Below, piece by piece: positions 27,749 to 36,838 of a stretch of 64,000 nucleotides of DNA. Under the pieces are notes generated by a model. That model had not been told where the DNA came from, searched no databases, and saw only the letters and a list, made by a program, of their open reading frames with translations. Source of the DNA: Marinococcus sp. PL1-022 (GTDB taxonomy: Bacteria > Bacillota > Bacilli > Bacillales > Marinococcaceae); contig NZ_JAWXCX010000001.1 of assembly GCF_033845285.1 (NCBI RefSeq), positions 1,813,495-1,877,494 on the forward strand, given 5' to 3'. Made by a program: the position numbers and the translations under genes. The first letter of the stretch is position 1. The number at the start of each line of letters is the position of its first letter.

Positions 27749-28621
27749 CTACAGCTGATATGCTTTCTGCTGCTGAATTAAAAATAATCCAACACCGAGC
27801 AGCACGATAATCCCGCCGATGATCTGCAGAACGACAACTTCTTCTCCCAGAATGAAAAACGCCAGAATGGTAGCTCCAACCGGTTCCCCTAAAATCGTCA
27901 TGGAAATGGTGGACGTGTTAATAAAGTTCAACAGATGATTGTAAATAACGTGGGCGATCGTCGGAAGAATCGCAAGCAGCATAAATATCTGCCACTCTTC
28001 AGCCCCGTATCCCCTTACTGGAATACCAGAGACTGCATTAAAAACATGCAGCGATACACCGGCCACGAAAAACACAATAAAGCTGTACAGCCAGTGCGAT
28101 ACCCGCTTCACGACACGCTGGCCAATCAATAAATAGACGACCACCGCTATCACGCTAAAAAAGGAAAGCATGTTGCCGAGTAATGCAGAGCTGCTGCTGC
28201 GCCCCAGGTCTCCCAGTCCAATAATCACTACCCCGAAAATCGACAGACTGATCGTAATCAGCTGCGGCACACTGATTCGTTCTTTATAAATCAAAAAGCC
28301 GCCGGCCAGAGCTACTACCGGCTGCAGGGCCAGAATAATGGTGGAGCTTGCCACCGTAGTCAGTTTTAATGAGCCAAACCAGAGCGCAAAATGCATGCCG
28401 AGGAAAACGCCTGAAAAGACGAAAAGCACCCATTCCTGTTTTTTTATGTTTTTGAAATCATTCCTCTTTAACCAGACAAACGGGAGCAAAAACAAACTGG
28501 CAATATACATGCGGTACATGCTGAGAATGGTGGCCGGGGCTTCGGACCATTTTACAAATATCGCCGCAAAAGAAATGGCAATAATAGATACTATCAGTAA
28601 AAATGCTGTTGATTTATTCAT
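27749..28621 (-). CDS. EamA/DMT-family transporter
   Basis: A 290-residue membrane protein with ten predicted helices in two EamA repeats (FAAIFVKWSEAPATILSMYRM near the start; TISMTILGEPVGATILAFFILGEE near the end). Members export amino acids or other metabolites. It stands alone with its own ribosome site; substrate unknown. Confidence 0.87.
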   Translation of the reverse strand: MNKSTAFLLIVSIIAISFAAIFVKWSEAPATILSMYRMYIASLFLLPFVWLKRNDFKNIKKQEWVLFVFSGVFLGMHFALWFGSLKLTTVASSTIILALQPVVALAGGFLIYKERISVPQLITISLSIFGVVIIGLGDLGRSSSSALLGNMLSFFSVIAVVVYLLIGQRVVKRVSHWLYSFIVFFVAGVSLHVFNAVSGIPVRGYGAEEWQIFMLLAILPTIAHVIYNHLLNFINTSTISMTILGEPVGATILAFFILGEEVVVLQIIGGIIVLLGVGLFLIQQQKAYQL

Positions 28622-28845
28622 CCTTTCTTCTCTCCATCCTTTATTATCATCTCTTTTTGTTTTGATATAAAGAATCTTATCAAACCAGTGTTTAAAATTC
28701 CGGTATATAATTTCCTATTTTCAGCTACTTTTTTCCGGTGCTTAAATACCTACAAATGCTCCACATAATATTTACAAAATTCAAATTTTTGTTTATTCTT
28801 ATGAAAAGTACCATGCTGATCATAAATACCCAAGGAGTCCTTACG

Positions 28846-29172
28846 ATGAAGAAATCATTATCCGGTTTGATAACGCTGATAGCCATCACTTCCATCAATT
28901 GGCTCGCAGCCTTCCTTTTTTCTGTGGGATATATTGAATTTTCGTTTCTAACCGGATTGGCTGCAGTGATTTTAATTGGCTGGTTCACGTCTTCCGGCGG
29001 TTTTTCCTCCGATGCTTTTCGCATGCAGACTCAGGGGGATACTGGTATTAGAATGGAAACACAAGCCCGCAGTGGTCTCCGTTCCTCGACACCCTTCTTC
29101 GTGGCACTGGCGTATACTGTTCTTGCTTTAATCATAACAATCTACTATTACCGGGATTACTTTTTCCAGTAA
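28846..29172 (+). CDS. Small membrane protein, unknown function
   Basis: A 108-residue protein with three hydrophobic helices (about 5-25, 28-47, 84-102) and a central polar loop rich in Gln, Thr and Arg (MQTQGDTGIRMETQARSG). The ATG at 28846 has AAGGAG 8 nt upstream; the frame is open further upstream but without a ribosome site. I do not recognise the family with certainty. It is a single-gene unit ending at the terminator at 29218. Confidence 0.72.
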   Translation: MKKSLSGLITLIAITSINWLAAFLFSVGYIEFSFLTGLAAVILIGWFTSSGGFSSDAFRMQTQGDTGIRMETQARSGLRSSTPFFVALAYTVLALIITIYYYRDYFFQ

Positions 29173-29217
29173 CGTTCAATCTTTCCTGTATTGATCATTA
29201 TTTTCAAACCACATTAA

Positions 29218-29256
29218 AAAGCCTCTTTTCAGCTGTTTAAACTGAAAAGAGGCTTT
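29218..29256. terminator. Bidirectional terminator before mqo
   Basis: Perfect 15-bp arms AAAGCCTCTTTTCAG / CTGAAAAGAGGCTTT around a 9-nt loop, between convergent genes. Confidence 0.88.
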
Positions 29257-29275
29257 AAAATAGTTAACATCGTAT

Positions 29276-30778
29276 TTATATCATTTGCGGCTGCTTTTGA
29301 TTTTTCAATCCAAGCACCTGCTCGGTAGATTTATGAATTTCTTCAATCATTTCTGGATTCTCCGACAGGTTAACCCCGTATGAAGGAATCATTTCTTTTA
29401 ATTTCGGCTCCCATTCATTGAGCTGCTGTGGAAAGCATTTTTCAATAATTTCGAGCATTATAGATACTGCTGTAGAAGCTCCCGGAGACGCTCCAAGGAG
29501 CGCGGCTATGGAGCCGTCTTCCGCGCTGATTACTTCTGTGCCAAACTGCAGAATACCTTTTCCTTCCTCGGTATCCTTAATAACCTGGACCCGCTGGCCG
29601 GCTACAAGCGGCTCCCAGTCCTCTGTTTTAGCGCTTGGAACAAACTCTCTCAGCTCTTCCATCCTCTGTTCCTTGGAAAGCATCACTTCTTTGATTAAAT
29701 ACTTGGTCAACGGAATATTTTTGGCTCCAGCTGCCATCATTGTAATCAAATTATCCGGCTTGACGGAGTTTAATAAGTCCATCAGTGAACCCGTCTTCAG
29801 AAACTTTGGAGAGAAGCCGGCGAACGGGCCAAACAAAAGCGTTTCCTGATTATTAATGTACCTCGTATCCAGATGCGGCACAGACATTGGTGGTGCTCCA
29901 ACGGGCGCTTTGCCGTAAACCTTGCCGAAATGCCCGTTGACGACCTCCGGATTCTGGCAAACCATAAACTGGCCACTTACCGGAAAGCCACCAATGCCCC
30001 TTCCTTCTGGAATACCGGATTTTTGAAGCAGGTGCAGGCTTCCGCCGCCTCCGCCAATAAACACAAAATCCGCTTCATGAAGTTCAAGCGTTTCTTTTTG
30101 ATGATTGCGCACCTTCACTTCCCAGGTACCGTCTTCATTACGTGTAATGTCATCCACGTCATGGTTATATTTCATTTCTACATTGTTCTTTTCCAGATGA
30201 CTAAACAGCTGGCTCGTTAACGAGCCGAAATTCACATCGGTGCCATCTGCAATTTTAGAGGCAGCTATCGGTTCTTCAATCTGACGGTCCTTCATCATTA
30301 ACGGCATCCACTTTTCAAGCACTTCCGGATCCTCCGAAAACTCCATTCCTGAAAATAACGGATGCGCAGACATTTTTTCATAGCGTGTCCGCAAAAACGA
30401 GACGTTGTGATCGCCACGCACATAGCTGATATGCGGCAGAGGCATAATAAAGCCGCGTGGATTTTGAATCAAGTCACTTTTTACCAGATAGGACCAAAAC
30501 TGTTTGGACACCTGAAACTTTTCATTAATGCTGATGGCCTTACTGATGTCAACAGAGCCGTCCGGCTGCTCATTTGTATAGTTTAGCTCACATAAAGCCG
30601 CGTGACCTGTCCCGGCATTATTCCATTCGTTCGAACTTTCTTCCCCCGGCTTCTCAAGCTTTTCAAACACCTTAATGTTCCAGCCGGGGGAGAGCTCTTT
30701 CAGCAGTGCACCTAACGTTGCACTCATAATTCCGGCCCCGATTAAAACAATATCTTTTTCATCCTGTTGTTTTTTCAT
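29276..30778 (-). CDS. mqo: Malate:quinone oxidoreductase
   Basis: FAD-dependent membrane-associated enzyme that oxidises malate to oxaloacetate and passes electrons to quinone. About 500 residues with the N-terminal dinucleotide motif [16 protein letters not shown] and the Mqo signatures [40 protein letters not shown] and [17 protein letters not shown]. The ATG at 30778 (AGGA 6 nt upstream) is preferred over a longer frame that adds 21 residues without homology-like features. Single gene; the upstream AT-rich region has TTATCATTATTA-like elements. Confidence 0.94.
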   Translation of the reverse strand: MKKQQDEKDIVLIGAGIMSATLGALLKELSPGWNIKVFEKLEKPGEESSNEWNNAGTGHAALCELNYTNEQPDGSVDISKAISINEKFQVSKQFWSYLVKSDLIQNPRGFIMPLPHISYVRGDHNVSFLRTRYEKMSAHPLFSGMEFSEDPEVLEKWMPLMMKDRQIEEPIAASKIADGTDVNFGSLTSQLFSHLEKNNVEMKYNHDVDDITRNEDGTWEVKVRNHQKETLELHEADFVFIGGGGGSLHLLQKSGIPEGRGIGGFPVSGQFMVCQNPEVVNGHFGKVYGKAPVGAPPMSVPHLDTRYINNQETLLFGPFAGFSPKFLKTGSLMDLLNSVKPDNLITMMAAGAKNIPLTKYLIKEVMLSKEQRMEELREFVPSAKTEDWEPLVAGQRVQVIKDTEEGKGILQFGTEVISAEDGSIAALLGASPGASTAVSIMLEIIEKCFPQQLNEWEPKLKEMIPSYGVNLSENPEMIEEIHKSTEQVLGLKNQKQPQMI

Positions 30779-31005
30779 TACTTTCCTACTCCCTACATAA
30801 TAGAAAAAGACGTCTCCTTTTGGCGGATATCTTCCGGCCATATTTTGTTCACGTCAGGGAGGCATCTTTTCCAATAATTTTACACCAAATATAGATTATC
30901 ATTATTAGACGAAGATTAAAATCATTATTATTAATATAATAACCGTTTATAATCACAGAAAAACAATTAATACAATTCAAAAGTTCTTACAGCCTTTTTC
31001 AAGCT

Positions 31006-31041
31006 AAAAAACCGAAGCTGGGGAATAGTTCCCGGCTTCGG
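31006..31041 (-). terminator. Terminator of the 3D-domain gene
   Basis: CCGAAGCTGGGGA and TTCCCGGCTTCGG form a GC-rich stem with an ATAG loop; on the minus strand it is followed by TTTTTT. Confidence 0.88.
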
Positions 31042-31060
31042 CTCGCTTCTTTTATGGTAA

Positions 31061-31723
31061 TTAGTCGACTACTGTTACTTCAACGTCCTGACGGCCAAAC
31101 GCGAATGCGTCGGATTTCGTTGGTACGTGGATGTCAATGCGGTCGTCATTGATCGCTCCGCCTGTGTCTGCTGCTTCATACGTGCCCATGCCTTCGATTT
31201 TTACTGTCGAACCGAGTGGGATCACGTCCGGGTCTACGGCGATGACGTTCGCGTCACGGTCGTTGTTCAGATTAACGCCTGTCGCCGTGATGCCGCTGCA
31301 GCCAGCACATTCAGCTGTGTATGCGGTAGCTTCCATCGTCATGCTGTCGCCGCCGCTTGTGCTTTCAGAGGACTCGGAAGTCGACGCGCCTGCTACTTCT
31401 TCATCAGAAGAATCAGAAGAGCCGCCAAGAGCTGCCTGTGTTTGTGGGCCGGCAACGCCGAAGTAGTCGCCCGCTGGGGAAGAAATGTCGTTAGCCTCCT
31501 GGAAGTCTTTTACAGCGCTGAGCGTTCTAGGGCCGAATGTAGAACCAGTATAGCCGTGGAAGTAGCCTTTTTCTTTCAGCGTGTCCTGAAGCTCTGCAAC
31601 AGAAGAGTTAACGTCGCCGTAAGTCATAGAACCATGATCACCGATGGAAGCGTCTGCTGCCTGTGGCGCTCCGAATACTACGCCTGCTGTAATTGCTGTA
31701 CCGAATAATGTTTTTTTCATCAT
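31061..31723 (-). CDS. Secreted cell-wall protein, peptidoglycan-binding plus 3D domain
   Basis: A 220-residue secreted protein. After a signal peptide (MMKKTLFGTAITAGVVFG ... ADA) there is a PG_binding_1 domain (VAELQDTLKEKGYFHGYTGSTFGPRTLSAVKDFQ), a Ser/Glu linker and a 3D domain (MTMEATAYTAECAGCSGITATG ... ADTGGAINDDRIDIH) with the three conserved aspartates. 3D proteins such as YocH act as lytic transglycosylase-like or resuscitation-type muralytic enzymes. Start at 31723 (AAAGGATG upstream) rather than 69 bases earlier. Its products could feed AnmK. Confidence 0.88.
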   Translation of the reverse strand: MMKKTLFGTAITAGVVFGAPQAADASIGDHGSMTYGDVNSSVAELQDTLKEKGYFHGYTGSTFGPRTLSAVKDFQEANDISSPAGDYFGVAGPQTQAALGGSSDSSDEEVAGASTSESSESTSGGDSMTMEATAYTAECAGCSGITATGVNLNNDRDANVIAVDPDVIPLGSTVKIEGMGTYEAADTGGAINDDRIDIHVPTKSDAFAFGRQDVEVTVVD

Positions 31724-32180
31724 AAATAATTCATCCTTTGTAATCATAATATTGTTATTCGTCCTGATGACGAAGTCCATTGAAAAGTTCACCTATATGT
31801 TTACTTGCCTTTACATCGTCACTACACTGATTTTCATTGTTGTTTTCCTGCTGTTGTTTTTTTGTGCCGTCTCTTAAACACAACGCTACCGATTATGCCT
31901 TGAAAAAGCACAATTGGCAATGACATTAATTTAGTTGTAATCTAACCTTAATAGTTTTTCATATTATGTAAAATTCACGGGTCTTCTCTCACACATTTCA
32001 TGCAAAACTGCCGTATTTCCACTTATTATTAAAGATAATACATTTACAATATTACGCTGTGATTACAGCAAGACCTTTTTTGCGTAACATTACTAAAAAT
32101 ATATGAAAAACACGCTTTTGAATTTTGCCCTTACGGGGTAAATTTTTTGGTTTTTCGCTTTACTGCAGCACATCAATAAC
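31724..32180. other. Long AT-rich upstream region of the 3D-domain gene
   Basis: About 450 bp without a gene. A WalR-like box is marked at 32051. I looked for a ydaO-type c-di-AMP riboswitch, common before such genes, and did not find its conserved core. Confidence 0.5.
32051..32067 (-). promoter_or_regulatory. Candidate WalR box
   Basis: On the minus strand TGTAAT, 5 bp, CGTAAT: one mismatch to the WalR consensus TGTWAH-N5-TGTWAH. It is about 330 bp upstream of the 3D-domain gene, which is far, so the link is uncertain. Confidence 0.35.
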
Positions 32181-32222
32181 AAAAAGCCTCTGCAGCTCTT
32201 CTTTTAAGAAGTCTGCAGAGGC
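32181..32222 (-). terminator. Terminator of the GvpO-like gene
   Basis: GCCTCTGCAG and CTGCAGAGGC arms with a 17-nt loop that itself pairs, followed by TTTTT on the minus strand. Confidence 0.88.
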
Positions 32223-32246
32223 GGTATTGAATCCCAATAATAAGAT

Positions 32247-32900
32247 TTATTTCACCTGTTTGTACGAGGTAACCTCCAGTTCTTCGTCTACGGTGGCTTC
32301 GTAAGTTTCTACCTTTGTTTTCCTTCCATCGTTGTTCAGCACATCGATCTTTACGTACCACAGGCCGTCTTTTTCTTCTGTAGAAGTAATACGCTTTGGT
32401 TCAGCTACATAGCTTTCGAAAAATGCGTTAACGCTGTCCATTACTTCAGTAAGCCGGGGACCATTCTGCTTGGATTTTTTCTTTTTAGAAGGCGCCGGTT
32501 TTTCTTTAGAAGCGTCGCCGGTCGTACCTCCCGCGTTTTTTATTTGCGGTCTGCTGTCTTTTTTAGAAACCATTCTTGCTTTTTTGGGCACTTGCTCTTT
32601 ACCTTTATTCTCTGAAGATGACTCTCCTGCCCCAGGGAGCTTTGCTTTTGACTTTTCTGCCGTCTGCTTTACACTTTCCTTGGCTTCTCCAGCTTTTTTT
32701 AGAGGCTTCTTCAAAAAGGAAGCTGCAGCTCCGCTTTCGTTTTCTTCCTCAGAAGCATTGGTTTTTTCATTGGCATCCTCAGAGGACTCGTTTTTGCTGT
32801 CTTTCTTTTTCATTCCCCTTGTAATCATCGGAATAGCTCCTCCGATCAGGCTTCCGGCTGCCATCAGCCCATAGGTAACTTTATCTTTTTTATCACTCAT
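32247..32900 (-). CDS. GvpO-like protein with N-terminal membrane-type segment
   Basis: A 217-residue protein in three parts: a short hydrophobic or amphipathic helix (about 9-30, TYGLMAAGSLIGGAIPMITRG), a long disordered Lys/Glu/Ser-rich linker (about 31-140), and a C-terminal 70-residue domain (LTEVMDSVNAFFESY ... DGLWYVKIDVLNNDGRKTKVETYEATVDEE) that resembles gas-vesicle protein GvpO. The ATG at 32900 is used; 36 extra upstream bases lie before the ribosome site. No GvpA or other gas-vesicle gene is in the window. Follows the SAP-repeat gene by 51 bp, with a stem-loop (32937-32970) across that gene's stop. Confidence 0.6.
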   Translation of the reverse strand: MSDKKDKVTYGLMAAGSLIGGAIPMITRGMKKKDSKNESSEDANEKTNASEEENESGAAASFLKKPLKKAGEAKESVKQTAEKSKAKLPGAGESSSENKGKEQVPKKARMVSKKDSRPQIKNAGGTTGDASKEKPAPSKKKKSKQNGPRLTEVMDSVNAFFESYVAEPKRITSTEEKDGLWYVKIDVLNNDGRKTKVETYEATVDEELEVTSYKQVK

Positions 32901-32951
32901 TATGTTTTCCCCTTTCTTTACTGGCCGAGCGTGCATGACCCTGCCGAACCT

Positions 32952-33734
32952 TTATTCGTCGGCAAGGGTCTTAATCGAAGAAGCTTTCTTGCTGCCTCTG
33001 CTGTTTTTCGCAGCCTCTGATTTAATTTCCTTCACCAGATCATTCCATGAGTTCTCCATAAAGTCGTTTTTTACCTGCTGGCTGAGCTCTTCTTTTAACT
33101 CTGCATACATGTCCTCCTTCCATTGTGCAGCCAGAGTATGTGTAATGTCACGGACGAGGCTTTCATGTGCGGCCTTCGAAAGAAAAGAGGAAGACGCCGG
33201 AGCTGATTTTTCTTCGCCGCTGTTCTCCTTTTCATTTTCAGACCCGTTATTGTCATTATTCTCAACAGGCTTTTCTTCTGTCGCTTGATACGCTTCGTTT
33301 ACCTGCTTCATGATCTCCTGAACCATACTGTCTTTATCTTCTTTCGTTATTTGCAGCCCACTGTCTGCCGCCAGTTTTTTAAGAGCCTGTTTTTCCATGG
33401 AATAAAGGTTAATTTCTTCTTCATTCCCGTCTTTATTAGTAATAATGACCCCGGCGTAATTCTCTTCATTTTTTTGACTGCCGGAAACGTTTTCTGCCTT
33501 TTCTGCTTCCTCATTATCAATCGTCAGTTTAGACCCGGCTGCCTGATTCATAATTTCATCAATCATATCCTGTTTTCTGGTTGATTTAATTTTTAAGCCA
33601 CTGTCCTTTGCCAGTGCTTTAATAGCTTTATTGCTTAACACCCGAAGATTTACCTTTTCTTCCATTCCCCCATTATCGACGATGACTACTGCCGATTGCT
33701 GGAATTCATCGGAGGTTGATTCTCTTAAAGCCAT
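32952..33734 (-). CDS. Protein with two SAP/Rho_N-like repeats and coiled C-terminus
   Basis: A 260-residue, acidic, soluble protein. Residues 15-64 and 94-144 are an internal duplication: each has a beta hairpin (VVIVDNGGMEEKVNL / GVIITNKDGNEEEINL) followed by a helical unit (AIKALAKDSGLKIKSTRKQDMIDEIMNQ / ALKKLAADSGLQITKEDKDSMVQEIMKQ) that resembles the SAP or Rho N-terminal helix-extended-loop-helix. An Asn/Glu-rich linker leads to a long helical region (about 190-245). No family is recognised with certainty. The start has GAGGG 7 nt upstream. It is followed by the GvpO-like gene, probably one operon. Confidence 0.7.
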   Translation of the reverse strand: MALRESTSDEFQQSAVVIVDNGGMEEKVNLRVLSNKAIKALAKDSGLKIKSTRKQDMIDEIMNQAAGSKLTIDNEEAEKAENVSGSQKNEENYAGVIITNKDGNEEEINLYSMEKQALKKLAADSGLQITKEDKDSMVQEIMKQVNEAYQATEEKPVENNDNNGSENEKENSGEEKSAPASSSFLSKAAHESLVRDITHTLAAQWKEDMYAELKEELSQQVKNDFMENSWNDLVKEIKSEAAKNSRGSKKASSIKTLADE

Positions 33735-33953
33735 CGGTTATCCCTCATTTCCCGCCCGTTTCCGGAGATTTTTCTTAAAATTTTCAGTGGTCGAATTTGC
33801 TAATTTCCTTAAATTTCTTCAAATTTAAGCTTCTTTACCTTATATACCCCTTAATCACACGTATTAGTATTAAATCCTGTTTATTCTTTTTCTTCATTTC
33901 TCTGCTGATTTAATTGTGGCATGAGCGCATCTTTATACTTTTGCCGTTGTAAA

Positions 33954-35324
33954 TTAGTTCCCAAAACTTGCTTGATACACTTCCCACTCTTCTGCTTCAG
34001 CAGCCATCTTTTGCAGCGCATTATGAAACTGGTGCCTTTCATAAGCAAAAGCAAAATCTCCACTGAATTTATCAGCAATAATAGAGGCATATTCCCAGCA
34101 GCATGCTTTATCCTGGGCCTTCACAGCCTGCGTCAATATAGCCAATGCTTCCAGAATATTTAATGTAGTCACTGCGTCCTCGCGGGCATACGAGCTTAAA
34201 GGACCGAAAGCACAGTATACATAATAAGAAAAGGACTCTTCCTGCAAAATCATTCGCAGCTGGTCTTCGCTATCCGTAAGACAGGAGGAGTAGCGGGTAA
34301 TATCAGAAATTGAAAGCAGCAGATCTGCCAATTGATATATGGCATCCTGTGCAGTCGTTGGCTCCTCGTTATTTCCTACAGCTTTAATCGCAATTTCTGT
34401 CAGCTTTGTAATCCCATATTCAAGATCCTGTACTTCTGTTTTACGGTCTCCTAAATACATCATGCGCCGGTACTTGTTTTCATCCAGTGCCTGGATGCTT
34501 TTCTTCCAATACGTGAGCAGTGGTATGCCTTTCATTACAAAATCACCTACCCGCCGGTCCATCCGGATAACGATGTCGTCCTTCTGGGCTTCCCGGATCA
34601 GCGCCTGATAATCCAGCACCTGTAAAAACCCTGTGGCTTCACTTGCAATGGTGTGTCCTTTTCCCTGATCGATGACTTTATTAATATCCCGCGGCTCCTC
34701 TATACGAAATGGTTCCAAATCATAGTGAAGTGTATTCAGAATACGCTGCTGTGATTCTTCCTTCATATGATTAACAATGCTCGGCACCTGCATCCATTTT
34801 GCTGCATGGTTGATAAATAAAATGAAATTAAGAACAGCGAACGCTGTTACAAGCACTGAAGCTAACGGAAATACGGTAAAATCATCGCTATTGGCGTTTA
34901 AAAAGAAAAACACGAGCATCAAATAAAAAAAACAAAAATTAAAAATACCCAGTGCGTGCTGCGTTCGTTTATCTGCAATAAAATTGAAAAGCATTCGCGG
35001 CGTAAACTGGCCCGAAAAACTGGTCAGCACGACTAAAATAGAGTTAAACGTAAATGCGTTCAGGGTCAGCACCCCGGAAAACATGGCGCTCGACATCGTC
35101 TGGGTTAAATCATAGCTTGTAGAAAAAAACGCCGGCACTGGAAGACTACTCGCCCATCGGTATTCCAAAAAATATGAACCTACGCCCAGCAGAAGAGCCC
35201 ATACAATATAAATGGCCGGAAGAATCCACAGGCTCGCACGGAGTTCATGCCAGCGTTGTCGTTTGGACATGCTTAATATTTTCATCAGTGTTTTTGGAAA
35301 TAGTTTTCGCAGTTGATGCCTCAT
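33954..35324 (-). CDS. DUF2254 membrane protein
   Basis: A 456-residue protein with four hydrophobic helices in the first 165 residues (RASLWILPAIYIVWALLLGVGSYF; MSSAMFSGVLTLNAFTFNSILVVL; LGIFNFCFFYLMLVFFF; LASVLVTAFAVLNFILFINHAAKW) and a large soluble C-terminal part, the DUF2254 layout. Start at 35324 (AAGGA upstream). Function unknown. The reading frame ends at GN, but a +1 frame continues with a protein-like tail (to 33881), so a late frameshift is possible. Confidence 0.82.
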   Translation of the reverse strand: MRHQLRKLFPKTLMKILSMSKRQRWHELRASLWILPAIYIVWALLLGVGSYFLEYRWASSLPVPAFFSTSYDLTQTMSSAMFSGVLTLNAFTFNSILVVLTSFSGQFTPRMLFNFIADKRTQHALGIFNFCFFYLMLVFFFLNANSDDFTVFPLASVLVTAFAVLNFILFINHAAKWMQVPSIVNHMKEESQQRILNTLHYDLEPFRIEEPRDINKVIDQGKGHTIASEATGFLQVLDYQALIREAQKDDIVIRMDRRVGDFVMKGIPLLTYWKKSIQALDENKYRRMMYLGDRKTEVQDLEYGITKLTEIAIKAVGNNEEPTTAQDAIYQLADLLLSISDITRYSSCLTDSEDQLRMILQEESFSYYVYCAFGPLSSYAREDAVTTLNILEALAILTQAVKAQDKACCWEYASIIADKFSGDFAFAYERHQFHNALQKMAAEAEEWEVYQASFGN

Positions 35325-35392
35325 GACACATTTCCTTTCCTTTATACAACCAAAATATGGGGAGGTCCATGTATTAAAGAACATTCTGTAAA

Positions 35393-35431
35393 AATAACCA
35401 CCCTTCTCCCATGGAGAGTAAGGTGGTTATT
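35393..35431 (-). terminator. Terminator of the AmaP-DUF2273-Asp23 operon
   Basis: AATAACCACC and GGTGGTTATT arms around an 18-nt inner region, about 50 bp after the Asp23 stop. Confidence 0.8.
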
Positions 35432-35477
35432 ATCAAATGCGTGCTCTTTTTAACGTTTAAGAAAGCCTGGCTCTAAA

Positions 35478-35909
35478 CTATTCAACCCGATCATTCTGCT
35501 GATCGCGACGGCTAGTTTTCTTCTGTTTGTACTCTTCTTTTGTCAGCACGTCTTCTACATGCATATTTATTTCTGTTACTTCCAGCCCTGTCATTTCGGA
35601 GATTGCACGTTTAACTACCTGTTTCAACTGTTCATACATACCTGGAATGCTTTTGCCGTATTCCACAATGCAGGAAATATCGATTGCAGCCTGCTTTTCT
35701 CCGACATCAGCGTTCACGCCCTTAGTAATATTGTCATTACTGCCGATACGCTCAGACATCTCCTCAAAAAATCCTCCGCTCATTTCCAGAATGCCATCGA
35801 CTTCCTGCGCCGAAAGAGCTGCAATTTTTTTCACAACGTGATCTTCAAACGTTAATTTGCTTTCCTGCTTGCGTTCAGCCGGTGTATTTGTTTGTGGTTG
35901 GTTTTCCAT
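35478..35909 (-). CDS. Asp23/Gls24-family envelope stress protein
   Basis: A 143-residue Asp23-family protein (LTFEDHVVKKIAALSAQEVDGILEMSGGF ... VEYGKSIPGMYEQLKQVVKRAISEMTGLEVTEINMHVEDV). In S. aureus, Asp23 is held at the membrane by AmaP, is abundant in alkaline and other stress, and depends on sigma-B. The ATG at 35909 has AAGGAGG 8 nt upstream. It is the last gene of the three-gene operon with DUF2273 and AmaP. The polar ends are charged and probably disordered. Confidence 0.93.
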   Translation of the reverse strand: MENQPQTNTPAERKQESKLTFEDHVVKKIAALSAQEVDGILEMSGGFFEEMSERIGSNDNITKGVNADVGEKQAAIDISCIVEYGKSIPGMYEQLKQVVKRAISEMTGLEVTEINMHVEDVLTKEEYKQKKTSRRDQQNDRVE

Positions 35910-35963
35910 TGGAAAAACCTCCTTCAATAGTTTTATTATGCTGATTTAAAAAAATCCCAAGCT

Positions 35964-36176
35964 TTACCTTTGAAAGAAAAAGGTGAGCAGTTGATCGATA
36001 CGCAGATCTCCGTCAATAATTTTGCCGATAATGATCCCAATCAATAAGAAGAGGAGCACCACCAGGGCGTGTCCGAAGCCAACAGTAAGATATAATATAC
36101 TGAACACCACTGCAAACAGCAGGCTGATAATACGTCCTCTGTATGGGTGCAGCCGCTGCCACGTTTCTTCCTTCAT
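35964..36176 (-). CDS. DUF2273 small membrane protein
   Basis: A 70-residue protein with two membrane helices (about 13-28 and 31-50) and the DUF2273 ending GKIIDGDLRIDQLLTFFFQR. In Firmicutes it is nearly always between amaP and asp23, as here, and is thought to be part of the same membrane assembly. Spacing is 12 bp from amaP. Confidence 0.9.
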   Translation of the reverse strand: MKEETWQRLHPYRGRIISLLFAVVFSILYLTVGFGHALVVLLFLLIGIIIGKIIDGDLRIDQLLTFFFQR

Positions 36177-36188
36177 GGGTCTCCCTCC

Positions 36189-36737
36189 TTACACCACACG
36201 GGCTTTTTTCTTGTCTACCTTTGGCTCATGCACAGTTACCCTTACGTCCCGCACCGGAACTTCGAGCCATGCTTCCACATTTTCCTTCACACGCTGCTGA
36301 ACCTCTTTTGTCAGCGTCTGCGCACCGGTCTCCCGGAATAAATGAAACGACGTTCGAATCGTCACCGCTTCCTGCCGGCGGTGGATCTGAACAGATACCT
36401 GCGGGGACCGGAGTTCTGTGTATTTTTTAAGTGTTTGATGGACAGTGGAACGAATAGAAGCTTTTGTAATATCAATTGTTCCATCCGCTGTCTCGATTTT
36501 CAGTCCTTCGGCGGAACTGGACGATCCTGATAAAGATGCTACGAGCATTACCAATGATATGAGTCCAATAAAAACCGCCATACCGATAATGATCCAGAAG
36601 CCGACGCTGCTGCTGATCCATCCATCGATTACCGAAGTGCTGGCACCGATATCAAAAAGATAAAGAAGCGCCCCGACCGAAAAAATAATGGTAGCCACCG
36701 CGAATAAAAATCCAACTAGACGAGTAAAACCATTCAC
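36189..36737 (-). CDS. amaP: Alkaline shock response membrane anchor protein
   Basis: A 182-residue AmaP with two membrane helices (about 7-27 and 42-66) and a cytoplasmic Asp23-like domain (DITKASIRSTVHQTLKKYTEL ... TKEVQQRVKENVEAWLEVPVRDVRVTV). It anchors Asp23 to the membrane in S. aureus. A GTG start at 36737 is chosen since AGGAGG lies 9-10 nt upstream; an ATG-started longer frame would include 28 residues unlike the family. First gene of the operon. Confidence 0.9.
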   Translation of the reverse strand: MNGFTRLVGFLFAVATIIFSVGALLYLFDIGASTSVIDGWISSSVGFWIIIGMAVFIGLISLVMLVASLSGSSSSAEGLKIETADGTIDITKASIRSTVHQTLKKYTELRSPQVSVQIHRRQEAVTIRTSFHLFRETGAQTLTKEVQQRVKENVEAWLEVPVRDVRVTVHEPKVDKKKARVV

Positions 36738-36812
36738 CCTCTCTCCCCTCCTCTCCGCATCAACGCCCGGTTCTCTTTTTCTTGAGATATGCAGCGAAGT
36801 GCTATTCCCAGT

Positions 36813-36838
36813 ATCCCCCATAGGATAGTAAAATAAAC
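36813..36838 (-). promoter_or_regulatory. Candidate sigma-B promoter of amaP-asp23
   Basis: On the minus strand GTTTAT, 14 bp, GGGGAT, one mismatch in each box to the sigma-B consensus GTTTAA / GGGTAT, about 75 bp before the GTG start. Asp23 is a classic sigma-B target in staphylococci. Confidence 0.5.

Noticed and set aside
30888-30950. Fur-box-like ATTATCATTATTA elements upstream of mqo
   Set aside because: One half-site is good but the second half does not fit a 7-1-7 arrangement, and the region is AT-rich enough to give such matches by chance.
31127-31708. Long plus-strand frame opposite the 3D-domain gene
   Set aside because: It mirrors the codon bias of the real minus-strand gene, is Cys/Arg rich and has no ribosome site.
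31724-31980. Possible ydaO-type c-di-AMP riboswitch before the 3D-domain gene
   Set aside because: The conserved GGGGAACC-type internal segments are absent on the minus strand.
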